DNA of 64,000 bases from SG8-30 sp963695085 (lineage in GTDB: Bacteria > Pseudomonadota > Gammaproteobacteria > Steroidobacterales > Steroidobacteraceae), in the NCBI GenBank assembly GCA_963695085.1, contig CAVOFV010000001.1, forward strand, positions 186,001 through 250,000, read 5' to 3'. The notes beneath the pieces were generated by a model that saw only the letters and a program-made list of their open reading frames with translations, had not been told where the DNA came from and made no database searches. Below are positions 16,363 to 25,324 of the stretch, piece after piece (the stretch's first letter is position 1; each line of letters begins with the position of its first letter). The translations under genes and the position numbers were made by a program.

Positions 16363-18864
16363 TTACAGCGTCCGCGCGACCTCGACCCGGTTGAAGCACT
16401 CGATCTGGTCGCCGACTCGAATGTCGTTGTAGCCTTTCACGCCGATGCCGCACTCGGTACCGGACCGTACTTCATTGGCGTCGTCCTTGAAGCGCTTCAG
16501 CGACTCGAGTTCGCCCTGGAAGATCACCACGTTGTCGCGCAGCACCCGTATCGGCTCGTTGCGCCGCACGTGGCCTTCCACGACCAGGCAACCGGCCACC
16601 GTGCCGAACTTGCTCGAACGGAACACCTCGCGCACCTCGGCGAGGCCGAGGATCTGCTCCTTGACCTCCGGCGCAAGCATGCCGGTCATGATCATCCTGA
16701 TGTCGTCGATCGCCTCGTAGATGACGCTGTAGTAGCGGATTTCGACGGCCTGCTCCTTGACCGCCGCGCGGGCCGCCGCATCGGCACGGACGTCAAACCC
16801 GATGATCTGCGCCCGCGACGCCGCAGCCAGCATCACGTCGGACTCGGTGATACCGCCGACCCCGCTGGCGATGACCTTGACAGTCACTTCGTCGGTGCCG
16901 AGCTTCGTCAGCGCGTCGCTGAGCGCCTCTGCCGAGCCTTGCACGTCCGCCCGGACCAGCAGCTGGATGCTCTGGCGACCTTCCTCGCCCATCTGCAGGA
17001 AGACGTCCTCCGACTTCTGACCGGACTGCTTGGCGAGCCGCACGTCGCGCAGCTTGGCCTGGCGTTCCTGGGCCACGTCACGGGCGGTGCGCTCGTCGGC
17101 CACCACCAGCAGGTCGTCGCCGGCATTCGGCGGCGCCGACAGGCCAAGCACCTGCGCGGGCAGCGACGGCCCGACCGATTTCACGGGCGCGCCGGTCTCG
17201 TCAAACAGTGCGCGGATACGGCCGAACTGCTCGCCGGCCAGGATCGTGTCGCCGACCTTGAGCGTGCCGCGCTGTACCAGAACGGTCGCGACCGCGCCGC
17301 GACCCTTCTCGATGCTGGCCTCGAGCACCACGCCGGCGGCGCTGCCGGCCGTGGGCGCCTTCAGTTCCAGCACGTCCGACTGCAGCAGGATCGACTCGAG
17401 CAGGCGGTCCACGCCCTCGCCGGTCTTGGCCGAGACATTGACGAAGATGGAATCGCCGCCCCAGTCGTCCGGGTTGACGCCCTCGCCGGCCAGCCCGGTA
17501 CGGACGCGATCCGGGTCTGCATTCGGCTTGTCGATCTTGTTGACCGCGACGACCAGCGGCACACCCGCGGCGCGCGCATGCTGGATCGCCTCCTTGGTCT
17601 GCGGCATCACGCCGTCATCGGCCGCGACCACCAGCACGACGATGTCGGTCACCCGTGCGCCGCGGGCGCGCATGGCGGTGAAGGCCGCGTGGCCCGGCGT
17701 GTCCAGGAAGGTGACGACGCCGCGCGGCGTCTCGACGTGGTAGGCGCCGATATGCTGCGTGATGCCACCGGCCTCGCCGGCGGCGACCTTGGTGCGGCGG
17801 ATGAAGTCCAGCAGCGAAGTCTTGCCATGGTCCACGTGGCCCATGATGGTCACGACCGGCGGACGCGGCAGTTCCTCGCCCGCCGCTTCCAGACTCTCGA
17901 CCAGCCTGCTCTCGAGCTGGTCGCCCTGTTGCACGGTCCCGGTATGGCCCATCTCCTCGACCACCAGCAATGCCGTGTCCTGGTCGATGGCCTGGTTGAT
18001 GGTCGCCATGACGCCCATGTTCATCATCGTCTTGATGACTTCGGTGGCCTTGACCGCCATCTTCTGCGCCAGCTCGGCCACCGTGATCGTCTCGCCGATG
18101 CTCACCTCGCGCTTGACCGGCTGGGTGGGCAGCTGGAATTCCTGGCGCTGGTCCGATTGCACGGTCGCGCGGCGACCCGACGCTGCGCGGGTGCGGCCGC
18201 GGCGGTGCTTGGCGGACAGCCCCCCGGCCACATGCAGTTCCTCGCGCCCGTAGCGCGTCGGCTTGGCGTCCGCCTTGCGCGCCTTTTGCGCCTTCGCCTC
18301 ACGCTCGCGGCGCTCGCGCTCCGCCAGCTCGCGGGCCTTCTGGTCCGCGTCGCGGCGTGCCTGTTCCTCGGCCAGCACGCGACGGCGTTCTTCCTCCTCG
18401 GCCGTGCGCCGCTCTTCCTCGCCCTTGCGCTGCCGCTCGCGCGCCTCGATTTCGCCGCGCTGGGCATCCTCGGCCGTCCGGCGCGCCGCCTCTTCGGCGT
18501 CACGCTGCCGGTCCAGTTCCTCCTGCGCGACCCGCGCCTGTTCTTCCAGCACGTCGCGCTTGATGTAGGTGCGGCGCCCGCGCACCTCGACCTGCACGGT
18601 GCGGGCCTTGCCCAGCGCGGCCGAGACCTTGATTTCCGACTGGGCGCGGCGCTTGAGTGTGATCTTGCGCGGAGCTGCCGCGGCCTCCTGCTTGCCATGC
18701 GCCTTGCGCAGGTGCGTCAACAGCTCGAGCTTGACGTCCTCGCTGATGATCGCGTCGGGGCCCGGAATCGCGATGCCGGCCTCTTCCAGCTGCACCAGCA
18801 GCTTGTCGACCGGGACCTTCAGGACCTCAGCAAACTGTGTGACCGTGACCTCAGCCATGCTCAT
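16363..18864 (-). CDS. infB: Translation initiation factor IF-2
   Basis: IF-2 is the GTPase that places initiator tRNA on the 30S subunit and promotes subunit joining. The 833 residues show the N-terminal IF2_N domain (VTQFAEVLKVPVDKLLVQLEEA), a long Glu/Arg/Ala-rich coil, the G domain with GHVDHGKTS (G1), DTPGHAAF (G3) and NKIDKP (G4), and the C-terminal tRNA-binding part. ATG at 18864 overlaps the nusA stop by four bases; a second ATG two codons on (18858) is also possible. Confidence 0.97.
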   Translation of the reverse strand: MSMAEVTVTQFAEVLKVPVDKLLVQLEEAGIAIPGPDAIISEDVKLELLTHLRKAHGKQEAAAAPRKITLKRRAQSEIKVSAALGKARTVQVEVRGRRTYIKRDVLEEQARVAQEELDRQRDAEEAARRTAEDAQRGEIEARERQRKGEEERRTAEEEERRRVLAEEQARRDADQKARELAERERREREAKAQKARKADAKPTRYGREELHVAGGLSAKHRRGRTRAASGRRATVQSDQRQEFQLPTQPVKREVSIGETITVAELAQKMAVKATEVIKTMMNMGVMATINQAIDQDTALLVVEEMGHTGTVQQGDQLESRLVESLEAAGEELPRPPVVTIMGHVDHGKTSLLDFIRRTKVAAGEAGGITQHIGAYHVETPRGVVTFLDTPGHAAFTAMRARGARVTDIVVLVVAADDGVMPQTKEAIQHARAAGVPLVVAVNKIDKPNADPDRVRTGLAGEGVNPDDWGGDSIFVNVSAKTGEGVDRLLESILLQSDVLELKAPTAGSAAGVVLEASIEKGRGAVATVLVQRGTLKVGDTILAGEQFGRIRALFDETGAPVKSVGPSLPAQVLGLSAPPNAGDDLLVVADERTARDVAQERQAKLRDVRLAKQSGQKSEDVFLQMGEEGRQSIQLLVRADVQGSAEALSDALTKLGTDEVTVKVIASGVGGITESDVMLAAASRAQIIGFDVRADAAARAAVKEQAVEIRYYSVIYEAIDDIRMIMTGMLAPEVKEQILGLAEVREVFRSSKFGTVAGCLVVEGHVRRNEPIRVLRDNVVIFQGELESLKRFKDDANEVRSGTECGIGVKGYNDIRVGDQIECFNRVEVARTL

Positions 18865-20384
18865 GAATCCTGTGTGCCGTCCGACGCCTGTTCCGCCGCC
18901 TCGAACCAGTGGGCGCGCGCGGCCATGATCAGCTTGCCCGCGCGTTCCGGTTCAAGACCCGGCACGCCCTCGAGCTCGTCCAGCGACTGTTCCGCGAGGT
19001 CGTCACGGGTGCGCACGCCGCGCGCGGCCAGCTCGTAGGCGAGCTCCTTCTCCATGCCCTCGATCTCGAGCAGGTCGTCCGCAGGGCCCGCCTGCTCCAC
19101 CTTTTCCTCGCTGGCAATGGCCAGCGTCAGCAGCATGTCGCGCGCCCGGCTGCGCAGCTCCTCGACGATCTGCTCGTCGAACTCCTCGATGCCGACCAGT
19201 TCAGTCGTCGGCACGTAGGCAATCTCCTCGATCGACGAGAAGCCCTCCTGCACCAGGATCGTGGCAACGTCCTCGTCCACGTCGAGCTGCTTCATGAACA
19301 GCTCGCGCAGTTCCAGCTGCTCGCTCTCGCTCTTCTCGACGGCCGCGTGCTCCGACATCACGTTGAGGCGCCAGCCGGTCAGCTCGCTGGCCAGCCTCAC
19401 GTTCTGCCCGCCGCGGCCAATGGCCTGCGACAGCCGGTCTTCGGGCACCGCGACATCCATGGAGTGCGCGTCCTCGTCCACCACGATCGAGCTGACCTCG
19501 GCCGGCTGCATCGCGTTGATCACGAACTGGGCGGGGTTTTCCACCCACGGAATGATGTCGACGCGCTCACCGGCGATCTCGTTCGAGACCGCCTGCACGC
19601 GCGAGCCGCGCATGCCGACGCAGGCGCCCACCGGGTCGATGCGGGGCTCCAGGCTCTTCACGGCGATTTTCGCCCTGACGCCCGGGTCGCGGGCCGCGCC
19701 GAGGATCTGGATCAGGCCCTGGCCGACTTCGGGCACTTCGATCTTGAACAACTCGATCAGAAACTCAGGCGCGGTGCGCGACAGGAACAGCTGCGGCCCG
19801 CGCGTCTCGGAACGGACTTCCCGCAGCAGCGCCTTGATGCGGTCCTGCGTGCGGGCGATCTCGCGCGGCACCATGTGCTCGCGGGGCACGAACCCCTCCG
19901 CGCTGCCGCCCAGGTCCACGTAGACGCCATTGCGGTCGACCCGCTTGACCGTCCCCGAGACCAGCGTCATGACGCGGTCCTTGTACTCCTCGACGACCTG
20001 GGCGCGCTCGGCCTCGCGCACCTTCTGCACGATCACCTGCTTGGCGGTCTGCGCCGCGATGCGGCCGAACGCCACCGATTCCATCGGCACCTCGACGAAG
20101 CCGTCCACCTCGGCGTTGGGGTCGACGTCGCGTGCATCGTCGAGCCTGAGCTCGCGTTCCGGCACCTCGAGCTCCGAAGAATCGTCGGCGAACACCTTCC
20201 AGCGCCGGAACGTCTCGTAGGCGCCCGTCTTGGTGTCGATCGCGACCCGCACATCGATGTCTTCGCCGTGCTTGCGGCGGGTGGCCGAGGCGAGCGCCGC
20301 CTCGAGCGCGTCGAAGATGATTTCGCGCGCGACGCCCTTCTCGTTGGAGACTGCCTCGACGACTTCAAGTATCTGCCTGTTCAT
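18861..20384 (-). CDS. nusA: Transcription termination/antitermination protein NusA
   Basis: NusA binds RNA polymerase and modulates pausing, termination and antitermination. The 507 residues contain the N-terminal domain (REIIFDALEAALASATRRKHG), an S1 domain (VSGTVKRVDRNGVYVDLGGSAEGF), two KH domains (GACVGMRGSRVQAVSNEIAGE and IGRGGQNVRLASELTG) and two C-terminal acidic repeat domains (helix-hairpin-helix type). It is the second gene of the rimP-nusA-infB-rbfA-truB operon. Confidence 0.97.
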   Translation of the reverse strand: MNRQILEVVEAVSNEKGVAREIIFDALEAALASATRRKHGEDIDVRVAIDTKTGAYETFRRWKVFADDSSELEVPERELRLDDARDVDPNAEVDGFVEVPMESVAFGRIAAQTAKQVIVQKVREAERAQVVEEYKDRVMTLVSGTVKRVDRNGVYVDLGGSAEGFVPREHMVPREIARTQDRIKALLREVRSETRGPQLFLSRTAPEFLIELFKIEVPEVGQGLIQILGAARDPGVRAKIAVKSLEPRIDPVGACVGMRGSRVQAVSNEIAGERVDIIPWVENPAQFVINAMQPAEVSSIVVDEDAHSMDVAVPEDRLSQAIGRGGQNVRLASELTGWRLNVMSEHAAVEKSESEQLELRELFMKQLDVDEDVATILVQEGFSSIEEIAYVPTTELVGIEEFDEQIVEELRSRARDMLLTLAIASEEKVEQAGPADDLLEIEGMEKELAYELAARGVRTRDDLAEQSLDELEGVPGLEPERAGKLIMAARAHWFEAAEQASDGTQDS

Positions 20385-20414
20385 GCCCCGTCATCCCGTC
20401 CTGAACCGGTGGCG

Positions 20415-20861
20415 TTACGCCACCAGGCGTGCCTTCTGTATCGTGGCCAGTGGCAGGCGCCATTCGCGCCCGTCCACGTCAATCAACAACTCCTCGTCCG
20501 CCAGCCCGACCAACCTGCCGCGAAAGCGCTTGCGTCCCTCGACCGCGACCGCGAGTTCGACACGCGCCTCGCTGCCGAGAAAGCGCTCGAAGTGCGCCCG
20601 TGTCCGCAGCGGCCTGTCGAAGCCGGGCGACGACACCTCCAGGTCGTAGGCGCGACCGATCGGGTCCGCTTCATCCAGCGTGGCCCCGACCAGGCGGCTC
20701 GCCTGCGCGCAGTCCTCGATCGTCACCGTCGCGCCGTCCAGCCGGTCGATGAAGATCCGCAGCAACGCCCGACCCGACGCCGGGCTGAACTCGATATCCA
20801 CGAGTTCATAGCCGGCCTCGCCGGCCGCCGGCTCCAGCAGCCGGAACAGTTGCGCCTTCAT
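20415..20861 (-). CDS. rimP: Ribosome maturation factor RimP
   Basis: RimP assists assembly of the 30S subunit. The 148 residues carry YELVDIEFSPASGRALLRIFID, the family hallmark VTIEDCAQASRLVGATLDE, and EVSSPGFDRPLRT. I choose the ATG at 20861 because GGAGGG lies just upstream; a longer open frame to 20927 adds residues that do not resemble the family and would run into a terminator hairpin. It leads the operon down to truB. Two terminator-like hairpins lie in the 347 bases upstream. Confidence 0.95.
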   Translation of the reverse strand: MKAQLFRLLEPAAGEAGYELVDIEFSPASGRALLRIFIDRLDGATVTIEDCAQASRLVGATLDEADPIGRAYDLEVSSPGFDRPLRTRAHFERFLGSEARVELAVAVEGRKRFRGRLVGLADEELLIDVDGREWRLPLATIQKARLVA

Positions 20862-20916
20862 CGCCCTCCGCCCGTTTCCGTTGCGCCGCCGACGGACCGC
20901 CCGCCGTGGCCATAAA

Positions 20917-20937
20917 AAATGGGCCATGGGCCCATTT
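20917..20937 (-). terminator. Terminator upstream of rimP
   Basis: AAATGGGCC (20917-20925) and GGCCCATTT (20929-20937) pair perfectly around ATG. Read on the minus strand, the stem is followed by a T-rich run, so it terminates or attenuates transcription coming toward rimP. Confidence 0.7.
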
Positions 20938-21011
20938 CTCGTTATTCACGGCGGCCGGGTCGTCAACACCCCTGCCACCGCCGGGAGCCAGCCAGGCGCC
21001 CCAGCGGAAAC

Positions 21012-21110
21012 AAAAAGGCCCCGCGAGGGGGCCTTCTTTCGAAACCCTGATCGGGGTACCGCTGCCGAGCCTCGCTGCTCCGGACTGCGGCCAAACACAT
21101 GCCCCGACCG
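21012..21110 (-). ncRNA. Candidate small RNA or leader upstream of rimP
   Basis: A sigma-70-like promoter (21117-21146) and an intrinsic terminator (21015-21035) on the same strand bracket about 99 bases. I could not fold the sequence into a tRNA: no T-loop consensus or CCA end is present. In E. coli this position upstream of rimP holds the initiator tRNA gene metY, also followed by terminators. It could be a small RNA or just the operon leader. Confidence 0.3.
21015..21035 (-). terminator. Intrinsic terminator, rimP-distal
   Basis: AAGGCCCC (21015-21022) pairs with GGGGCCTT (21028-21035) around GCGAG. On the minus strand it is followed by TTTTT, a standard intrinsic terminator. Confidence 0.75.
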
Positions 21111-21116
21111 CGCGAG

Positions 21117-21146
21117 ACTATACAGCAACACCCCCGGCCGCCTCAA
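21117..21146 (-). promoter_or_regulatory. Sigma-70 promoter upstream of rimP region
   Basis: On the minus strand TTGAGG (21141-21146) and TATAGT (21117-21122) are 18 bases apart. It would start transcription near 21110, either of a short RNA or of the rimP operon by read-through. Confidence 0.55.
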
Positions 21147-21208
21147 CGACTTGCAGGAACTGGCGGTCAGGCACGGGCGGCCCGGGGCCCCGGGACGCGG
21201 CGGTCCGC

Positions 21209-21487
21209 TCAAGCGTCGGCACCGGCCGCATAGTGCGCAAAGGTCGCCCGCGCCGCCGGACCTTGCCAGCGCCGGGGCGGCCGCAACTGCTTTTCACCGG
21301 GCGTGCCGCAGCAACGGCAGCGCGGCCGGAATTCGCTGAGTCGCCGGGCCGCCAGCGCGCCATGCGCCAGCCGTGGCAGGTCGAGTGTCACCCAGCGCCG
21401 GCAACGCGGGCAGTAGCATTCGAGCTGGTAACCGTGCCGGGACAGGTCGGCCAGGGTCGCGAGTCGAATCGGATGAATTCTTGCCAT
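21209..21487 (-). CDS. Small zinc-ribbon-like protein, unknown function
   Basis: The frame from the ATG at 21487 gives 92 residues with a CPRC pair (ECYCPRCRRWVTLDL) and a second Cys group RCRCCG about 30 residues later, a likely four-cysteine zinc ribbon. The rest is rich in Arg and Leu. Longer in-frame starts reach 21550 but add nothing recognisable. No clear ribosome binding site is seen. I do not recognise a named family. It is probably alone on the minus strand, with a promoter and terminators downstream of it. Confidence 0.5.
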   Translation of the reverse strand: MARIHPIRLATLADLSRHGYQLECYCPRCRRWVTLDLPRLAHGALAARRLSEFRPRCRCCGTPGEKQLRPPRRWQGPAARATFAHYAAGADA

Positions 21488-21614
21488 GCGCGCAGATTGC
21501 GCGCCTGGGTGGCTCAGGGCGTGACCCAGCCTGCCGGGCAGCAGCCCCACGCGGCCGCTCTGCCGCCAGCGAGGCGTCGGCCCGTTTCGTCGACCGGTCC
21601 GCCAGCGGCGCGGG

Positions 21615-22043
21615 CTACCAGTTCTTCGGGCCCTTCTTGACGGTGACTGCCCCGGTGCCGGTCGCCATGGCGTGGCAGTGCAGGCAATGGCCGCCGTACT
21701 TTGCGATGAACTCGCTCGAGCGGCCGGACGCGTAATGCATGCTGTGCGAGATCATGGACATGGACTCCAGTCCCGACCCCTCTGTATGGCAGCTCTTGCA
21801 GTCGTCCGGCACGATGGCCACCTTGCCGGCGGTGTCGCGGTGCTGCAGCGCCGCCAGTCGCGCCTTCAGGTTGGTCGCGCCCGTGTGGCAGGACACGCAG
21901 CCGTTCGGCATCGTGTCCGGGCCGCTGATTCCTGGCAGGCTGCGCACGTCCGGATCGGCGCCCCAGGCCACCGCCGTCGGCAGGCAGGTCGCCACCATGA
22001 TCCATGCAGCCAAACCAGCCAACCGGCTGAGCTTCCTGGTCAT
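21615..22043 (-). CDS. Exported triheme c-type cytochrome
   Basis: The 142-residue protein has a signal peptide (MTRKLSRLAGLAAWIMVATC...AVAWG) and three CXXCH heme sites: CVSCH, CKSCH and CLHCH, with extra histidines (SHSMHYA) that could serve as distal ligands. It is a periplasmic electron carrier of the small multiheme class; the redox partner is unknown. AAGGAG lies seven bases before the ATG at 22043, which decides this start over a frame opening at 22208. No oxidoreductase lies next to it, so its pathway cannot be told from context. Confidence 0.8.
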   Translation of the reverse strand: MTRKLSRLAGLAAWIMVATCLPTAVAWGADPDVRSLPGISGPDTMPNGCVSCHTGATNLKARLAALQHRDTAGKVAIVPDDCKSCHTEGSGLESMSMISHSMHYASGRSSEFIAKYGGHCLHCHAMATGTGAVTVKKGPKNW

Positions 22044-22284
22044 GAGTTTCTCCTTGGTCACGTTCCACTTCATAGCAGAGATGGCGGCGCGGGCCATTGA
22101 GGAAGTACGCAACGGTCTGCCATGACCAGGCGGCGACCCGTCTAAAGCGACTGGCACCGCGCCCCCTGCAGGTTCCGCGTGTCGGCGATATTGCGATGCA
22201 CCATGCACGTGGGTTTACACAACCGGCCATTCCGCCTATGGTGCCGGCGCGGGCTTCAGCCCGTTTATCCATCTAGGGGGAATC

Positions 22285-22737
22285 ATGCGAAGGACTATTG
22301 CCACTATCGTGGCCGCATCGGCCGTTGTTTTCTCGGCCTCCACACCGGCGGCCGAGATCTACAAGGACTACGTGCCGTCCAAGGAGGTCTACAACGTCAC
22401 GTTCATCAACGTGAAGCCGAACCGGTTCGACGACTACCTCGACGGCCTGCGGCAGACCTGGTGGAGCAGCTGTGAAATCGGCAAGAAGATGGGGACCATC
22501 TCCGATTGCGCCATTTACTCCAGCACCACGGCGGCCAACCGCGACTTCAACCTGATCCTCGTCATCAAGTCGCCATCGGCGGCGATGAGCGATCCGGACG
22601 AGGCCAGGTACAACAGTTTCATGGCCGAGTGGCGCGCGAAGCTCGCCAAGGACAAGCAGGACAAGCTCGTTGAAGGCTACAGCGAGATGCGCAGCTTCTT
22701 CGGCGAACAGGATTTCAGGCAGATCACCTTCAAGTAA
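22285..22737 (+). CDS. Secreted protein of unknown function
   Basis: The protein has 150 residues with a clear signal peptide (MRRTIATIVAASAVVFSASTPAAE). GGGGGA lies seven bases before the ATG. The mature part (YVPSKEVYNVTFINVKPNRFDDYLDGLRQTW...) is soluble, with a pattern reminiscent of dimeric alpha-beta barrel proteins, but that is only a guess. It is a single gene, convergent with the DUF2891 gene, with a hairpin between. Confidence 0.75.
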   Translation: MRRTIATIVAASAVVFSASTPAAEIYKDYVPSKEVYNVTFINVKPNRFDDYLDGLRQTWWSSCEIGKKMGTISDCAIYSSTTAANRDFNLILVIKSPSAAMSDPDEARYNSFMAEWRAKLAKDKQDKLVEGYSEMRSFFGEQDFRQITFK

Positions 22738-22750
22738 GCACCGCGCGGTG

Positions 22751-22777
22751 GCCTGCGGGACGCCCAGTCCCGCAGGC
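22751..22777. terminator. Hairpin between convergent genes
   Basis: GCCTGCGGGAC (22751-22761) and GTCCCGCAGGC (22767-22777) pair perfectly over 11 bp with loop GCCCA. There is no T tract, but its position between convergent genes fits a terminator. Confidence 0.5.
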
Positions 22778-22788
22778 TGCAGCCGGCC

Positions 22789-23919
22789 TCAGCGACCTGC
22801 CGCCGTGACCAGATAGACGGCGAACGTTCCCAGCCAGTGACCGCCCTCGTAGTGCTCGCCGGTCACCGCCGGCAGCGCCGCGGCCGCGTGCTCACCCGCC
22901 GCCTTCAGGATCGATGCACGGCGGGCATCATCCACCGGCAGGCCGGCCGCCATGCCCTGCAGCATCCACGCGCGGCTGAGGTTCAGGCCGTCGAGGTGCG
23001 CGAGTTTCGGGTCGGCGCGGTCGGTGACCACGGCAGGCATCAGCCACGCCGCCTCGGGAGCGCGTGGAATGCCCGGCAGGAAGCCGTCCAGCCACCTTGA
23101 GAAGTCCGCCGCTGGCAAGACGCGCCGCATCAGGTCGGCTTCCGCGATGCACGGCGACAGGAAGTCCTGGCCGGAGGGCTCATAGCGCAGCGGGCAGTCG
23201 CGGTCCGCAAGGTGGAATTCCCGCGACTTGGCGTCGATCAGCACTCGCATCGCCTCGTTGCCCGTCAACACCGCCCAGTCGCGCATCAAGCCAAATGCGA
23301 ATGCGGTCTGCGAATGCTCACCGGCGCGGATCGGGTAGTTCAGCTTCGGCAGCCAGTCCGCGATACGCTCCGCCACTTCCTGCTCGAGCGGCGCCAGCGC
23401 GGCCACCCAGCGCCGCGCATCCGGGTCGTCCCACCGGCGTAATTCCGCGCTGAGCTGCAACAGCCACGCCAGCCCATACGGCCGCTCGAAGGAGATGCGC
23501 CCCGGGCCCCGGAGGTAGGCGACCTCCCCCTCGACGTTGGCCGCGGTCAGGCTGCGATCGAGCGCTGCCCGCGCCGTCGCCGCGACGTCGGTGCCAGGAA
23601 ACTGGCGGGCCACGCGCGCCAGCAGCCAGTGGCCGTGCACGGACGAGTGCCAGTCGTAGCAGCCGTAGAACGCCGGCGCCAGCTCGCGCGGCGGGCGCAC
23701 ATCGGCATCGCCGCTCAGTACATGCGCGATCTTGTTCGGATACTCCTGGTGCACGCAGCCGAGGGCGAGCCTGGCAAATCGCATTGCCGCGTCAGGCTCC
23801 AGGCCGGGCGTGGTGGCGGCAGGCATTGCGGCACCGGCTGGCATGGAGACGAGCAGCAGGAACGCTGCAGCCGCCGCATTCAGTCCGCCCCGCATGCGGG
23901 TCGATGACACACGGTCCAT
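22789..23919 (-). CDS. DUF2891 family exported protein
   Basis: The 376-residue protein opens with a signal-like stretch (LNAAAAAFLLLVSMPAGAAM) and then the DUF2891 pattern: ALGCVHQEYPNKIAHVLSG, AFYGCYDWHSSVHGHW, and later NYPIRAGEHSQTAFAFGLM. DUF2891 proteins look like alpha/alpha-barrel sugar-active enzymes, but the activity is not established. The ATG at 23919 has GAGGAG about 11 bases before it. It lies 44 bases downstream of the DUF819 transporter gene on the same strand, so the two are probably one operon. The frame stays open far upstream of this start, but that extension is antisense shadow. Confidence 0.85.
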   Translation of the reverse strand: MDRVSSTRMRGGLNAAAAAFLLLVSMPAGAAMPAATTPGLEPDAAMRFARLALGCVHQEYPNKIAHVLSGDADVRPPRELAPAFYGCYDWHSSVHGHWLLARVARQFPGTDVAATARAALDRSLTAANVEGEVAYLRGPGRISFERPYGLAWLLQLSAELRRWDDPDARRWVAALAPLEQEVAERIADWLPKLNYPIRAGEHSQTAFAFGLMRDWAVLTGNEAMRVLIDAKSREFHLADRDCPLRYEPSGQDFLSPCIAEADLMRRVLPAADFSRWLDGFLPGIPRAPEAAWLMPAVVTDRADPKLAHLDGLNLSRAWMLQGMAAGLPVDDARRASILKAAGEHAAAALPAVTGEHYEGGHWLGTFAVYLVTAAGR

Positions 23920-23963
23920 GGGGCGCGGACTCCTCGATTTAGGGTACGGGACAGGCAGGAATG

Positions 23964-25163
23964 TTACACGCCGGCCACGAACTTCAGCATGGCCATGCAG
24001 ATGAGGCCGGCGTACGTGCCGAGCACGTAGCCCGCCACGGCCAGCAGTACGCCGACCGGCGCCAGGGTGGGATGGAAGGCGGACGCGACGACCGGCGCAC
24101 TCGCTGCGCCGCCGATATTGGCCTGCGATCCGACCGCCACGAAGAACACCGGCGCCTTGATCAGCTTGGCCACGAGCAACAGGAAGGCGACATGGAACAG
24201 CATCCACACGGCGCCGACCGCCACCAGCACCGGCGCTTCCCGCATCTGCATGAAGTCCGCATGCGCACCGATGCTCGCCACCAGCACGTACAGCATGAGC
24301 GAGCCGACCCTGGACGCCCCGGCGCCTTCGAGTTGCCTGGCCGGCGAGAACGACAGGCCGACGGCCAATGCCGTGACGACGATGAACTTCCACACCGTGT
24401 CCGAAAAGAGCGGCAACACCGCGCCGAGTTCCCTGCCAGCCAGCGTTGCCACCCACATGCCGAGGAAACCGATGGCCACGATCAGGATCAGGTCGTCCAG
24501 CCCGGGCGGCCTGACGTGCCTGGCCTCGAATTCCGTGACCCGGCGCTTGAGGTCGTCGATCGCCGAGGTATCGGCGCCGGTCCAGCGGTCGATCTTCGCC
24601 GCCCTTCCGGCCGCAAACAGCAGCACGCCCATCCAGACGTTGGCAACCGCGACGTCTACGATGACCATCATCCCGAACATCGTGTCCGAGGTTCCGGCCA
24701 TCTGCGCCAGCGCCACCATGTTCGCGCCACCGCCGATCCAGCTGCCGCTCAGCGCGGTCATGCCCTGCCAGGTGTCCGGCGGCACCAGGTTCAGGAACAG
24801 GAACAGCGCGATCGGCGCGCCAATCACCACGCCGGCGGTTCCGGCCAGCAACATGATCAGCGCCTTGGGTCCGAGCCTGACGATGCCCGGCACGTCGAGC
24901 GCGAGTATCAACAGGACCAGGCTGGTCGGCAGCAGGTAGTCCTTGATCCAGTCGTACAGCGGCGACGAGTCGGGCAGAACGCCGAGCGTGGTCAGGGTCG
25001 TCGGCACGAAGTAGCAGAACACCAGCCGCGGCACCACCGAGAACAACCGCTTGCCGGGACCCGTTTCGCCAAACCAGAAAATGGCGGCGAGCACGGTCAG
25101 CAGCACGGCGAGGATGCCGACCGGATCGGAGACGAACGGTGAGTCGAGCGGCATGGCGGTCAT
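23964..25163 (-). CDS. DUF819 family membrane transporter
   Basis: The 399-residue protein is almost wholly hydrophobic, with about ten membrane segments arranged as two halves. The pattern LVFCYFVPTTLTTLGVLPDSSPLYDWIKDYLLPTSL and later GSQANIGGAASAPVVASAFHP is that of DUF819 (YjcL) proteins, which resemble sodium/bile-acid-type secondary transporters. Substrate is unknown. ATG at 25163 is the longest start; the ATG at 25154 has AGGA better placed. The downstream DUF2891 protein may process what it transports. Confidence 0.85.
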   Translation of the reverse strand: MTAMPLDSPFVSDPVGILAVLLTVLAAIFWFGETGPGKRLFSVVPRLVFCYFVPTTLTTLGVLPDSSPLYDWIKDYLLPTSLVLLILALDVPGIVRLGPKALIMLLAGTAGVVIGAPIALFLFLNLVPPDTWQGMTALSGSWIGGGANMVALAQMAGTSDTMFGMMVIVDVAVANVWMGVLLFAAGRAAKIDRWTGADTSAIDDLKRRVTEFEARHVRPPGLDDLILIVAIGFLGMWVATLAGRELGAVLPLFSDTVWKFIVVTALAVGLSFSPARQLEGAGASRVGSLMLYVLVASIGAHADFMQMREAPVLVAVGAVWMLFHVAFLLLVAKLIKAPVFFVAVGSQANIGGAASAPVVASAFHPTLAPVGVLLAVAGYVLGTYAGLICMAMLKFVAGV

Positions 25164-25324
25164 CCTGGCGGTACGAGGTGCTCATTCCATGTACACGATG
25201 GTGGCAGCGTCGTCCATCGGTCCAGGCGCCACCTGCCGTGCCGGCCACCGCGATTCGGCGTGCTGGCAATCCTGCTCTGGAACTGGCGTTTCGCGTCATA
25301 TTGCAACGGCAGCGGGCCCGGGCC

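Noticed and set aside
16570..19038. Long plus-strand frame opposite infB
   Set aside because: Same cause: third-position GC leaves the complementary frame open. Composition (His, Arg, Leu) is not protein-like and IF-2 is unambiguous.
21036..21116. tRNA gene upstream of rimP, as in E. coli
   Set aside because: No T-loop consensus, anticodon arm or CCA end could be found; kept only as a small-RNA candidate.
20946..21212. 88-codon minus-strand frame between rimP and the zinc-ribbon gene
   Set aside because: It runs through a terminator hairpin, has a Pro/Arg/Gly-rich translation and no ribosome binding site.
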